A stretch of DNA of 64,000 nucleotides from Streptomyces sp. SLBN-31 (GTDB taxonomy: Bacteria > Actinomycetota > Actinomycetes > Streptomycetales > Streptomycetaceae): the NCBI RefSeq assembly GCF_006715395.1, contig NZ_VFNC01000001.1, forward strand, positions 186,001-250,000, given 5' to 3'. The position numbers and the translations under genes were made by a program. Position 1 is the first letter of the stretch, and each line of letters starts with the position of its first letter. The notes under the pieces are model-generated. The model saw only the letters and a program-made list of their open reading frames with translations, did not search any database and had not been told where the DNA came from. Positions 42,248 to 51,557 of this stretch are shown in pieces.

Positions 42248-44731
42248 ATGAGCAGCCTCTTTGACGACAGCTTCCTGGCGGACCTCCAGGCCCCCCGCGG
42301 CCACGAGGAGCCCCCGCCGCCGCCCGAGGACGATCACGTACCGGAGCCGGTTCCGGACGATCTGTTCGGCGGGAAGTTCGACGTGCCGCCGGACCGGGAC
42401 CCCTACTACCGCGACGGCGCCCCGCGCCCGGCGATCGACCCGGCCGCGCTCCTCGACGGGCTGAACGAGAACCAGCGCGCGGCCGTCGTGCACGCCGGCA
42501 CCCCCCTGCTCATCGTCGCCGGCGCCGGCTCCGGCAAGACCCGTGTGCTCACCCACCGCATCGCCCACCTCCTGGGCTCGCGGAGCGTGCACCCCGGCCA
42601 GATCCTCGCGATCACCTTCACCAACAAGGCCGCCGGTGAGATGAAGGAGCGTGTCGAGCAGCTCGTCGGCCCGCGCGCGAACGCGATGTGGGTGATGACC
42701 TTCCACAGCGCGTGCGTGCGCATCCTGCGCCGCGAGAGCAAGAAGCTCGGCTTCACCTCCTCGTTCTCGATCTACGACGCCGCCGACTCCAAGCGCCTGA
42801 TGGCCCTGGTCTGCCGGGACCTGGAGCTCGACCCCAAGCGCTATCCCCCGAAGTCCTTCAGCGCCAAGATCAGCAACCTGAAGAACGAGCTGATCGACGA
42901 GGAGGACTTCGCCGCCCAGGCCACCGACGGCTTCGAGAAGACCCTCGCCCAGGCCTACGCCATGTACCAGTCGCGGCTGCGCGAGGCGAACGCCCTCGAC
43001 TTCGACGACCTGATCATGACGACGGTCAACCTGCTGCGTGCCTTCCCGGACGTCGCCGAGCACTACCGCCGCCGCTTCCGGCACGTCCTGGTCGACGAGT
43101 ACCAGGACACCAACCACGCGCAGTACGCGCTGGTGCGCGAGCTCGTGGGCACCGGCGCCCACGACGAGGACGTCCCGCCGAGCGAGCACGACGTCCCGCC
43201 CGCCGAACTGTGCGTCGTCGGTGACGCCGATCAGTCGATCTACGCCTTCCGCGGCGCGACGATCCGCAACATCCTCCAGTTCGAGGAGGACTACCCGGAC
43301 GCGACCACGATCCTGCTGGAGCAGAACTACCGCTCCACCCAGACGATCCTCTCCGCGGCCAACGCCGTCATCGAGCGCAACGAATCCCGCCGCCCGAAGA
43401 ACCTGTGGACCAACGCCGGCGCGGGCGCCCGCATCACCGGCTACGTCGCCGACACCGAGCACGACGAGGCGCAGTTCGTCGCCGACGAGATAGACCGTCT
43501 CACCGACGCGGGCGACGCGAAGGCCGGCGACGTCGCCGTCTTCTACCGCACCAACGCCCAGTCCCGTGTCTTCGAAGAGGTCTTCATCCGCGTCGGCCTG
43601 CCCTACAAGGTCGTCGGCGGCGTCCGCTTCTACGAGCGCAAGGAGGTCCGGGACGTCCTGGCCTACCTGCGCGTCCTCGCCAACCCCGAGGACTCGGTGC
43701 CGCTGCGCCGCATCCTCAACGTCCCCAAGCGCGGCATCGGTGAGCGCGCCGAGGCGATGATCGACGCTCTCTCCCAGCGCGAGAAGATCAGCTTCCCGCA
43801 GGCGCTGCGCCGCGTCGACGAGGCGTACGGCATGGCCGCACGGTCCACCAACGCGGTCAAGAAGTTCAACACGCTGATGGAGGACCTCCGTACGATCGTC
43901 GACTCCGGCGCGGGCCCCGCGACCGTCCTGGAGGCGGTGCTCGAACGGACCGGCTATCTCGCCGAGTTGCAGGCCTCGACCGATCCGCAGGACGAGACCC
44001 GGATCGAGAACCTCCAGGAACTCGCCGCCGTCGCCCTGGAGTTCGAGCAGGAGACCGCGGAGGGCGAGGCCTCCGGCGGACTCGCCGACTTCCTGGAGCG
44101 GGTGGCCCTGGTCGCCGACTCGGACCAGATCCCGGACGAGGACGAGGACGGCTCCGGAGTCATCACGCTGATGACCCTGCACACAGCCAAGGGCCTGGAG
44201 TTCCCGGTGGTCTTCCTCACCGGCATGGAGGACGGCGTCTTCCCGCACATGCGCGCCCTCGGCCAGGCCAAGGAGCTGGAGGAGGAGCGGCGGCTGGCGT
44301 ACGTCGGCATCACGCGCGCGCGTGAGCGGCTGTACCTGACCCGCTCGTCCCTGCGCAGCGCCTGGGGCCAGCCGTCGTACAACCCGCCCTCCCGCTTCCT
44401 GGAGGAGATCCCGGCCCACCACGTCGACTGGAAGCGCACCGGCGCCACGGCCCCGGTGTCCTCCGGCCCCGCGTCCGGAGTGGCCGCCTCCCTGTCGTCC
44501 TCCCGCTCGCGCTCCTCGGCGTCGGGCGCGTCGGGCTTCGCCACGCGCCGCACGTCCGAGAAGCCGGTGGTCTCCCTGGCCGTCGGCGACCGGGTCACCC
44601 ACGACCAGTTCGGGCTCGGCACGGTCGTCGCGGTCAAGGGCACCGGCGGGAACGCGGAGGCGACGATCGACTTCGGCGACGCCAAGCCCAAGCGGCTGCT
44701 GCTGCGGTACGCGCCGGTCGAGAAGCTCTGA
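42248..44731 (+). CDS. pcrA: ATP-dependent DNA helicase PcrA/UvrD
   Basis: 827-residue superfamily 1A 3'-5' helicase acting in nucleotide excision repair, mismatch repair and removal of RecA or stalled RNA polymerase. ATG at 42248 after GGAGAGCG. Motifs: Q-motif LNENQRAAV, Walker A GAGSGKT (about 91-98), ITFTNKAAGEMKERV (Ia), DEYQDTN (II, about 283), GDADQSIYAFRGA (III), EQNYRSTQTIL (IV), TLHTAKGLEFPVV (V) and VGITRARERLYLTR (VI). The Ser-rich C-terminal linker ends in a Tudor-like domain (VGDRVTHDQFGLGTVVAVKG) that in PcrA/UvrD contacts RNA polymerase. The damage-type promoter fits its role. Confidence 0.96.
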   Translation: MSSLFDDSFLADLQAPRGHEEPPPPPEDDHVPEPVPDDLFGGKFDVPPDRDPYYRDGAPRPAIDPAALLDGLNENQRAAVVHAGTPLLIVAGAGSGKTRVLTHRIAHLLGSRSVHPGQILAITFTNKAAGEMKERVEQLVGPRANAMWVMTFHSACVRILRRESKKLGFTSSFSIYDAADSKRLMALVCRDLELDPKRYPPKSFSAKISNLKNELIDEEDFAAQATDGFEKTLAQAYAMYQSRLREANALDFDDLIMTTVNLLRAFPDVAEHYRRRFRHVLVDEYQDTNHAQYALVRELVGTGAHDEDVPPSEHDVPPAELCVVGDADQSIYAFRGATIRNILQFEEDYPDATTILLEQNYRSTQTILSAANAVIERNESRRPKNLWTNAGAGARITGYVADTEHDEAQFVADEIDRLTDAGDAKAGDVAVFYRTNAQSRVFEEVFIRVGLPYKVVGGVRFYERKEVRDVLAYLRVLANPEDSVPLRRILNVPKRGIGERAEAMIDALSQREKISFPQALRRVDEAYGMAARSTNAVKKFNTLMEDLRTIVDSGAGPATVLEAVLERTGYLAELQASTDPQDETRIENLQELAAVALEFEQETAEGEASGGLADFLERVALVADSDQIPDEDEDGSGVITLMTLHTAKGLEFPVVFLTGMEDGVFPHMRALGQAKELEEERRLAYVGITRARERLYLTRSSLRSAWGQPSYNPPSRFLEEIPAHHVDWKRTGATAPVSSGPASGVAASLSSSRSRSSASGASGFATRRTSEKPVVSLAVGDRVTHDQFGLGTVVAVKGTGGNAEATIDFGDAKPKRLLLRYAPVEKL

Positions 44732-44739
44732 CGCGAAAC

Positions 44740-44767
44740 GGCCCCCGCTGCTTCTCAGGAGCGGGGG
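44740..44767. terminator. Bidirectional terminator between pcrA and the M23 peptidase
   Basis: GCCCCCGCT (44740-44748) pairs with AGCGGGGGC (44759-44767) around a 10-base loop, 9 bases after pcrA and 22 bases from the convergent M23 peptidase stop. Confidence 0.75.
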
Positions 44768-44789
44768 CTCGTACGGCGGTCGGGTACGC

Positions 44790-46274
44790 CTACGTCGGGT
44801 TGAGACCGTGGCTGCGCAGCCACGGCAGCGGGTCTATGGCCGAACCGCCCGCCGGGTGCACCTCGAAGTGCAGGTGCGGGCCGGTCGAGTTGCCCGAGTT
44901 GCCGGAGTACGCGATCGGCTGGCCGGCCTTGACCGTCGTACCGGAGGCGACGCGGTAGGTGGAGAGGTGGCAGTACCACGTCTCCGTGCCGTCCTTCGCG
45001 GTCACGATCATCATGTTGCCGTAGGCGCTGTTCCACTGCGTGCGGACGGTGCCGTCGGTCGCGGCCATCACCGTCGTGCCGTAGGAGACGGGGAAGTCGA
45101 TGCCGGTGTGCACGGACATCCAGTTGATGCCCGCCTGGCCGAAGTAGGCGCTCAGCCCCCGCTGGGCGACCGGGAGGGCGTACTTGGGGCGCAGCCGCTC
45201 CTTGCGGGCCGCCTCCGCGGCCGCCTTCTTCTTCTCGGCCTCCTGCTGCGCCTTGAGGTCGATGCGTTCCTGGGTCCGGCTCGCCCGGTCGGCGAAGTCG
45301 TCGGCGCCCGCGGACAGGCTCTCGAGCTGGGAGTCCAGCTTGTTGTTGGCGGCGGCCGGTTTCACCGGCTGCGCGGCCGAGGCGGTCGCCGAGCCGTCGT
45401 CGGAGGAGAAGGTGCCGACGGAGGCCGCCGCGATGCCCGCGACCCCCATCACACAGGCCGAGGGGACGGCGATGGTCAGCAGCGCCGAGCGCTTGGGGGG
45501 TGTACGGCGGCGGGAGCGGGAGGCGTTCCGCGAGGCCGCGCGCGACGCCGGAGCGGGCGTCGTCTCCTCCTGGTCGTCCAGCAGTGGCGTTACGGCGGGC
45601 AGCTCACCCGTGGCGGTCGACTCGCCGTCTTCGTGCGGCTGTTCCTCGTAGCCGTCCTGGGGGTGTTCCTCGTACCCGCCGTGCTCGACCTGCTCGAAGA
45701 CCGCGGTGGCCTGCTGCCCGGAGGGTTCGCCTGCCGCGGGTGTCTCTCCGTCGGAGTTCCACTGCGTGGCGTCGTACGCCCCGGTGTCGAAGGCCTGAGT
45801 GCCCCACTCCCAGTGCTGGGTCTGGTCGTTGGAGGCGGCAGCCTGGTCGGGCTGCAGCCAGGCGCTCGCGTCCCAGTGGCCGGAGGTGTCGTTCCCGGTG
45901 GCCTGCGGCGGGATGGCGGAGAGCTGCTGGTACTCGCCGGTCCAGGCGGTCGTCTCGTAGACGCCGGTGTCGTAGGCGGCGTGGTGCTGGGCCGCGTACG
46001 CGTCGTAGTGCGGGGTCCGGTGATCGCCGGTGGACCAGTGGGCCGTGTCGTACGAGCCGGTGGCGTCGCCGGGGAGGTTGCCGAAGAGGGGGTCCGCGGC
46101 GAAGGTCGTCGTCGCGTGCGCGCCGGTCTGGAAACCGGTCGCCTCGTAACCGCCGTACGTGGTGAAGTCGCCGTACTGGCCTTCCTGGTTGCCGTACGAC
46201 GCGTAGTGCGCCGGGGCGGCGTCGGAAGCCGGAGTCGGGGTGGTCATGGTCCCCGACGGGTGACGGTCGTTCAC
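44790..46274 (-). CDS. M23-family metallopeptidase (peptidoglycan hydrolase)
   Basis: 494 residues. GTG at 46274 (MNDRHPSGTMTTPTP) follows AAAGAGAAG. A long Tyr/Thr/Gly-rich cytoplasmic N-terminus (about 1-255) carries repeated short motifs of the type Y(D/E)TGxYxTxxW and TxxWS. A membrane helix follows (about 261-285, SALLTIAVPSACVMGVAGIAA), then a coiled coil (about 310-370, DSQLESLSAGADDFADRASRTQERI and KAQQEAEKKKAAAEAARKE). The C-terminal LytM/M23 domain (about 390-494) has all zinc and catalytic residues: HTGIDFPVSYG, and GPHLHFEVHPAGG. It cleaves peptidoglycan cross-bridges outside the membrane. The large disordered N-terminus is unusual for the family and may recruit cytoplasmic partners. 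Confidence 0.92.
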   Translation of the reverse strand: MNDRHPSGTMTTPTPASDAAPAHYASYGNQEGQYGDFTTYGGYEATGFQTGAHATTTFAADPLFGNLPGDATGSYDTAHWSTGDHRTPHYDAYAAQHHAAYDTGVYETTAWTGEYQQLSAIPPQATGNDTSGHWDASAWLQPDQAAASNDQTQHWEWGTQAFDTGAYDATQWNSDGETPAAGEPSGQQATAVFEQVEHGGYEEHPQDGYEEQPHEDGESTATGELPAVTPLLDDQEETTPAPASRAASRNASRSRRRTPPKRSALLTIAVPSACVMGVAGIAAASVGTFSSDDGSATASAAQPVKPAAANNKLDSQLESLSAGADDFADRASRTQERIDLKAQQEAEKKKAAAEAARKERLRPKYALPVAQRGLSAYFGQAGINWMSVHTGIDFPVSYGTTVMAATDGTVRTQWNSAYGNMMIVTAKDGTETWYCHLSTYRVASGTTVKAGQPIAYSGNSGNSTGPHLHFEVHPAGGSAIDPLPWLRSHGLNPT

Positions 46275-46472
46275 CAACTTCTCTTTCGCCTCGACAACAG
46301 GGGCTGCCAGAGCAGTGCGGCGACTGTACCCGGCGGTACGCGGGCGCGACAATCTTCAACTGGTTTCGGGCGCGCAGGAAACGGGCATTCGGCCGTGTTT
46401 CGGGGGAGTGCGGGCGCGGCTTTGGCCTTGTGTTCGAAGTGTGTTCGATCTCGGTCGGCTGTCAGAGGGCTC

Positions 46473-47336
46473 TCAGGCCACGGTCAGACCGCCGGAGCGG
46501 GTGGCGGCCTCGTCTCCCGGCAGGTCGGCGTCGAGGGCCTGGCGTATTCCGGTGGCGACGGCGGGGTGCACCGGCAGGGCGAGATGTCCTACCCCGCTGA
46601 CCTGCACGTTCTGCGCCATCAGATCGGGGTGGTCGATGCAGGCCGTCTCCAGCGGGTCCATCAGATGGTCCAGATCGCTCCAGAAACTGATGAATTGCGT
46701 ACGGCAGCCCGGCGCAGGCCGCTTCAGCTCCTCGATCAGCTCCGAGCCCGGGCGCATCTGCCGCACGATCGGGTGCGCGTTGGCCAGCGGCACCACACGG
46801 GTGCCGGAGTGCGGGGTGCCCAGGGTCACCAGCGTGCGGACCCGGGCGTCACCGCCGAGCCGCTGCACGTAGTACCGGGCTATCAGCCCGCCGAGGCTGT
46901 GCCCGACCACATCGACCCGGCGGCTGCCGGTGCGCTCGCAGATCTCCTCTATGTGCCGGCCGAGCAGCTCGGCCGCGCTACGGATGTCGCAGGTCAGCGG
47001 CGAGTAGTTGAGCGATTCGACCTGCTGCCTGCCGTGCTGGGCGAGGCTGCGGCGCAGCAGCACGAACACCGAGCGGTTGTCGATGAAGCCGTGCAGGAGC
47101 ACGACCGGCGGCCTGTTCCCGGTGGGCAGCTGCGCGGCGCCGTCGGGCGAGGGGAGCGATGCCGGTGCGCGGCGTTCCTGGGTGATGCCGGAGGGATAGA
47201 GGAAGAGGTGACCCGCGAGGATCGCGATCTCCAGGGCGGTCGCCTTGAGCAGGGCCACGGAGAGTCCCGCCAGTCTGATGGGGAGCAGCCGCTGGCAGAG
47301 CGGGAAAAAGGGCTGCACTGCCCTGGTGACCTTCAT
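46473..47336 (-). CDS. Alpha/beta hydrolase, triacylglycerol-lipase-like
   Basis: 287 residues. An N-terminal hydrophobic stretch (about 20-45, RLAGLSVALLKATALEIAILAGHLFLY) may anchor it in the membrane. The hydrolase core has the oxyanion strand PVVLLHGFIDNRSVFVLL, the nucleophile elbow VVGHSLGGLIARYY, Asp in SFWSDLDHLMDP and His in VSGVGHLALP, the lipase LipA-type layout. ATG at 47336 has the strongest ribosome site of the window (AGGAGG), but that site is paired in a 7-bp hairpin. It should hydrolyse esters or lipids at the membrane face; the substrate is unknown. Confidence 0.88.
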   Translation of the reverse strand: MKVTRAVQPFFPLCQRLLPIRLAGLSVALLKATALEIAILAGHLFLYPSGITQERRAPASLPSPDGAAQLPTGNRPPVVLLHGFIDNRSVFVLLRRSLAQHGRQQVESLNYSPLTCDIRSAAELLGRHIEEICERTGSRRVDVVGHSLGGLIARYYVQRLGGDARVRTLVTLGTPHSGTRVVPLANAHPIVRQMRPGSELIEELKRPAPGCRTQFISFWSDLDHLMDPLETACIDHPDLMAQNVQVSGVGHLALPVHPAVATGIRQALDADLPGDEAATRSGGLTVA

Positions 47337-47342
47337 GGCCGA

Positions 47343-47364
47343 CCTCCTGTCGACACGCAGGAGG
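47343..47364 (-). promoter_or_regulatory. Hairpin sequestering the lipase Shine-Dalgarno
   Basis: On the minus strand CCTCCTG, an 8-base loop and CAGGAGG form a perfect 7-bp stem whose 3' arm is the AGGAGG ribosome site of the gene starting at 47336. Translation would require the stem to open. Confidence 0.5.
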
Positions 47365-47713
47365 ACGGCTCCGACCCCCGTGTGCCCTCGTGGGAAGTCG
47401 CGGCGAAGGCGTCGGTGATGCCTTCCGGGCAACACCGACGCACCGCACCGCCACAGCGCGCGGCCTGCGGCGCGGTGGTGCGGCGACCTCGTTGCGGCTC
47501 CCGTTGCGCCTGCTCCCGCTGCGGCCCTTGTGCCGCAAAGACTCGGAACGGTGCGCTGCGAACGTGTCCCACCGTGTGATTTCCCCCTCGGTCCGCACCG
47601 TGAAACGGCCGGTTGCGGGATGCTGGCGATAACGTTCGTTCACTTCCCCGGCCGATGTGGGTACGGCAGTACTTGTCGGTAGGGATGGATGCAGTCGTTT
47701 CATGGAGGCAGTG

Positions 47714-48130
<417 letters not shown>

Positions 48131-48186
48131 ACCGCCGTCGCGAGCCGCGGGTGGCTGGGGGTGGCCGGCCCCGAAGACCTGCCGCC

Positions 48187-49806
48187 CTACGCCCCCAGCT
48201 CCCGCGCCATCGCCGCGCGCAGGCGCAGCGTCGTACCCAGGCGCTGGAACGCCTCCGCCCAGTAGCCGCCCGCTCCCGGCGACGAGTCCTCCGTCTCGGC
48301 GGGGACCGCCAGCAGGCCGTCGAGACGGCCGGCCTCGGAGGGGTCGAGGCAGCGCTCGGCCAGGCCCATCACTCCGCTGAAGCTCCATGGGTAACTCCCC
48401 GCGTCACGCGCGATGTTGAGTGCGTCCACCACGGCCCGCCCGAGTGGTGCGGACCAGGGCACCGCGCACACTCCGAGCAGCTGGAAGGCCTCGGACAGCC
48501 CGTGGGCCGCGATGAAACCGGCCACCCAGTCGGCCCGTTCGCCGGCGGTCAGTGTGCCGAGCAGCTTGGCGCGCTCGGCCAGGGACACCGCCCCCGGCCC
48601 GCCCGCCTCCGGGGCCGAGGGAGCGCCGAGCAGTGCCCGCGCCCACTCGGGGTCCCGCTGCCGTACGGCGGCCCGGCACCACGCCGCGTGCAGTTCGCCC
48701 TGCCAGTCGTCCGCCACCGGCAGGGCCACGATCTGCGCGGGTGTCCGCCCGCCGAGCCGGCCGGACCAGGTCGCGAGCGGTGCCGCCTCGACCAACTGGC
48801 CGAACCACCAGGACCGTTCGCCCCGCCCCGCCGGAGCCTTCGCCACGACGCCGTCCCGCTCCATGCCCGCGTCGCACTCGTGCGGCGCCTCGACGGCGAT
48901 CGTCGGGGTGTCTCCGGTGTGGTCGACGGCCACGCAGGCCCCGGCCCGGACCGCCATCCGGGCGGCGAGGGCCGATCCCGGCAGCGCCGAGAGCAACTCG
49001 GCGGCCGTCGCCCTGACGTTGCGGCTGCGGTCGGCCAACGCCTGTTCCAGGAACGGCTCGTCCAGCGGACCGAGGCCCGTCCGCAGCGAGTCGAGGAACA
49101 TCAGACGATCCTCGGCCCGCTCCGCCGGCCAGGTCGTCGCCAGCAGCTCACGCGCGGCGGCGGGCTCCCGGGCCCGCAGCGCGGACAGCAGGGCGACGCG
49201 CTCGGCGAACAGACCCTCCTCCCACAGCCGCCGGGTCCGCTCCTCGTCCTCGAGCCGCGGCAGCGCCGCGCCCCCGCCGGGAGCTGCGCGCAGCGCGAAC
49301 CGCCAGTCCGGGTTGAGCCGGGCGAGCCACATCGCGCGCGGTCCGGCGAACGCCAGCGCCGCCGGCCGCAGGTCCGTACGCCCCCTGGCCGCGTCCAGCA
49401 ACGCGGGCAGCATCTGAGGGGGTGCGGCGAAGCCGCGGGCGTTCGCCGTCGCCAGCCACTGGGGCAGCAGCTCCATCAGGTCCGGAGCGGTGCCTCTGCG
49501 GCCGCCGCCCGTGCCGGGGCGGTCCGCGAGCAGCAGCGCCAGCCTGCGGGCCGCCGCCGCGGGCAGTGAGGGGCGGGGGTCCTCGGCGGCCGGCTCCGGC
49601 CGCGCGGCGGCGCGGGCCGGCAGCAGCCCGGCCCGCCGCCGCAGGGTCTGCACGGCCGCCGCGTCCAGCAGCGCCACCGGCGCTTCCCGTCCCGACGTGC
49701 CGCCCGGCGGCGTACGCCGCTCGGTGCCGAGCAGTGCCACCGTCACGAGCTCCTCCCAGGCGCCCGGCGCGGGAGTATCCACAGCTGTGGATGACCTGGT
49801 CATCAT
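48187..49806 (-). CDS. DUF5691 protein of the MoxR-vWA cluster
   Basis: 539 residues, soluble, Ala/Arg/Leu-rich and helical, with HEAT-like repeated helices (LLSALRAREPAAARELLATTW, then LEQALADRSRNVRATAAELLSAL). ATG at 49806 follows GAGAGGAAG; ATG 49803 is adjacent. No catalytic motif is visible. I recognise it as the DUF5691 family, seen beside SWIM, MoxR and vWA genes in actinobacteria. It lies 265 bases downstream of the SWIM gene on the same strand and is probably in one transcription unit, unless the 265-base gap holds another promoter. A scaffold or substrate-recognition role is plausible, but unproven. Confidence 0.8.
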   Translation of the reverse strand: MMTRSSTAVDTPAPGAWEELVTVALLGTERRTPPGGTSGREAPVALLDAAAVQTLRRRAGLLPARAAARPEPAAEDPRPSLPAAAARRLALLLADRPGTGGGRRGTAPDLMELLPQWLATANARGFAAPPQMLPALLDAARGRTDLRPAALAFAGPRAMWLARLNPDWRFALRAAPGGGAALPRLEDEERTRRLWEEGLFAERVALLSALRAREPAAARELLATTWPAERAEDRLMFLDSLRTGLGPLDEPFLEQALADRSRNVRATAAELLSALPGSALAARMAVRAGACVAVDHTGDTPTIAVEAPHECDAGMERDGVVAKAPAGRGERSWWFGQLVEAAPLATWSGRLGGRTPAQIVALPVADDWQGELHAAWCRAAVRQRDPEWARALLGAPSAPEAGGPGAVSLAERAKLLGTLTAGERADWVAGFIAAHGLSEAFQLLGVCAVPWSAPLGRAVVDALNIARDAGSYPWSFSGVMGLAERCLDPSEAGRLDGLLAVPAETEDSSPGAGGYWAEAFQRLGTTLRLRAAMARELGA

Positions 49807-50071
49807 GCGCTTCCTCTCCGTGCGGCGCCCGGGAGTCGTTGAAGACTCACGGGAACCGAGTGTCCCGTCAGGCCGGACAAATGCGTAAAGTCGGTAAGAA
49901 AGGGGCTCGTGATTACTGTGCGTGCCGAGTGCCTGGATGGTCTCCTGGGGTCTGTGATGGCCGTGATGGCTGTGGGCCTGTGGCGGGGCGGCCGTGGGGG
50001 ACGGTGGTGCCGGGTGAGATGCGTGCCGTATCGCTCCGATGCCGTACGGCGCTGTCGTGCGGTCGGGTGGT
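49807..50071 (-). other. Spacer between the SWIM and DUF5691 genes
   Basis: A 265-base stretch between two co-directional genes of the cluster. It contains a TTGTCC-like element near 49876 on the minus strand without a convincing -10, and short repeats of GTGATGGC. I see no gene. Confidence 0.4.
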
Positions 50072-51424
50072 TCAGCACAGGGGCACCGCCTCGCCGGCCG
50101 CTTCGGGCCAGGCCGTCAGTGGGGTGAAGCCGCGGTGGCCGCACTCGCCGAAGACGGTCACGGGGGCGCCGCCCGAGAGGGCGACCAGGCGCCACAGGCC
50201 CGGGCGGGACCTGGCGGCGGGCGTGAGCGGCAGGGCCGTGTCCTCGTCGGCGTCCGCGAGCTGCCACGAGTCGCCGTCCGGCGTCGGTACCACCCGGTCC
50301 AGTGTCACCGGTACGGACTCCAGCCAGGGGTCGTCCCGCAGTGCCGTGCCGTAACGGGCGGCGGCCTGCGACGTCGACACCCCCCGCGGGCGTATCGCCG
50401 CCGGCGCCGGGGCCGCGAACTGCTCACCGAGCGCCGCCCGCGGCTGTCCGGTGCCCGGATAGGCCGACACCTCCGCGTCCAGGACCAGTCCCACCGGCAG
50501 CGCGAGCTCCGGGGCGCGGCCCGCGGCACCGTAGGAGAGCAGCAGCACCGTGCCCTCCGAGTCGGCGCCGTGGAGCCAGATCCGGCGGGTCGTCAGTCGG
50601 GAGTCCGCCGTGTCGTACTGCGCGAGGACCAGCCAGCGGTCGCGCAGCGGCGGACCGTCCGCGGAGCCCGGAAGGCCGACGCGGGACCGGACCGTCGCCG
50701 CCAGCCCCTCCGGCAGCCGCTCGCGCCTCAGCCACCCCTGGTCCAGCAGGTGCAGCAGCGCGCACTCCTCCAGCAGACGCACCGGCCAGCCCGGCCCGGA
50801 CGACGGGATCACCCCCAACTCCCGCACACGCGCCGCGAGTCCGGGCGCCTGCGCGTCCACCATGCGGGCCGCCGTCTCCTCCCACAGCCCGTACCCCGCC
50901 TGCTCCGCGCTCGCCAGGCCGCCGCGCAACAGGTCCGCCAGGCGCTGTTCCAGCTCGGTCGCCCCCGCGGTGACCCGCTCGGCCCGGCGGTCCGCCCGGC
51001 GCCGCGCCGCCTCCGGATCAGCGCCCCCCGGCGACGAACCGGCGGCCCCCGCCTCCCGCTTCTGCTCGGCGCGCTGCCTTCTCCCCTCTATCCACTGCAC
51101 CGCCCAGTCCGGCGCCTGCCCGGCCGGCACCGCCCCGTTCTCCGCCCACAGCAGCAACAGCCCGAGCGCGTGCTTGCACGGGAACTTGCGGCTCGGACAA
51201 CTGCACTTGTACGCCGGGCCCGCCGCGTCCGCGAGGTCGACGACCGTCTGATACGGCTTGCTGCCGCTGCCCTTGCACAGCCCCCACACCGTCCCCTCGT
51301 CACAGCTGCCCGTCTCGGACCACGGCCCCGCCGCCCCGAGTTTGCTCCCCGCTTTGCGTGACGCGGCGTCAGGCGCCAGCGCCAGCACCTGGTCCGCGCT
51401 CCAGCGCACCCCCTGCTGAGTCAT
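50072..51424 (-). CDS. SWIM zinc-finger protein
   Basis: 450 residues. The SWIM motif is intact at about residues 74-86: CSCPSRKFPCKH (CxCx6CxH), framed by VVDLADAAGPAYK and ALGLLLLW. SWIM domains bind DNA or proteins and occur in bacterial chromatin-linked ATPases and in RAD51-related factors. The rest is helical and lacks other known domains. ATG at 51424 lies 7 bases after the -10 of a damage-type promoter, so the message is probably leaderless. It shares a divergent promoter with the MoxR ATPase. The link of a SWIM finger with AAA and vWA partners suggests nucleic-acid or chromatin-directed remodelling; the target is unknown. Confidence 0.87.
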   Translation of the reverse strand: MTQQGVRWSADQVLALAPDAASRKAGSKLGAAGPWSETGSCDEGTVWGLCKGSGSKPYQTVVDLADAAGPAYKCSCPSRKFPCKHALGLLLLWAENGAVPAGQAPDWAVQWIEGRRQRAEQKREAGAAGSSPGGADPEAARRRADRRAERVTAGATELEQRLADLLRGGLASAEQAGYGLWEETAARMVDAQAPGLAARVRELGVIPSSGPGWPVRLLEECALLHLLDQGWLRRERLPEGLAATVRSRVGLPGSADGPPLRDRWLVLAQYDTADSRLTTRRIWLHGADSEGTVLLLSYGAAGRAPELALPVGLVLDAEVSAYPGTGQPRAALGEQFAAPAPAAIRPRGVSTSQAAARYGTALRDDPWLESVPVTLDRVVPTPDGDSWQLADADEDTALPLTPAARSRPGLWRLVALSGGAPVTVFGECGHRGFTPLTAWPEAAGEAVPLC

Positions 51425-51431
51425 GTCCTCG

Positions 51432-51453
51432 AAGGTAGATCCCACCACTGACA
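51432..51453 (-). promoter_or_regulatory. DNA-damage (RecA-NDp / PafBC-type) promoter of the SWIM gene
   Basis: On the minus strand TGTCAGTG (51453-51446), 8 bases, TACCTT (51437-51432), an exact match to TGTCRGTG-N8-TAnnnT. It is half of a 12-bp inverted repeat shared with the opposite promoter. Confidence 0.75.
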
Positions 51454-51492
51454 ATCGGCCGGGCGAGCGCCTTTTCGCAGGTCAGAACGGAT

Positions 51493-51514
51493 TGTCAGTG
51501 GCGTGGTGCACGGT
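51493..51514 (+). promoter_or_regulatory. Damage-type promoter of the MoxR-DUF5682-vWA arm
   Basis: TGTCAGTG (51493-51500), 8 bases, CACGGT (51509-51514). The upstream box is exact and the -10 has the A and final T of TAnnnT but C in position 1, so it is probably the weaker of the pair. The untranslated leader would be about 40 bases. Confidence 0.6.
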
Positions 51515-51557
51515 TGGTGGCAGATCCGAACCGGCCGAGCTGGAGGGGGCCTCAGCC

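Noticed and set aside
47672..47700. PafBC-like promoter before icmB (TGTCGGTA, then TGCAGT)
   Set aside because: The box has a mismatch in the last base and the -10 lacks the A of TAnnnT; unlike the exact matches at 42.2 and 51.4 kb.
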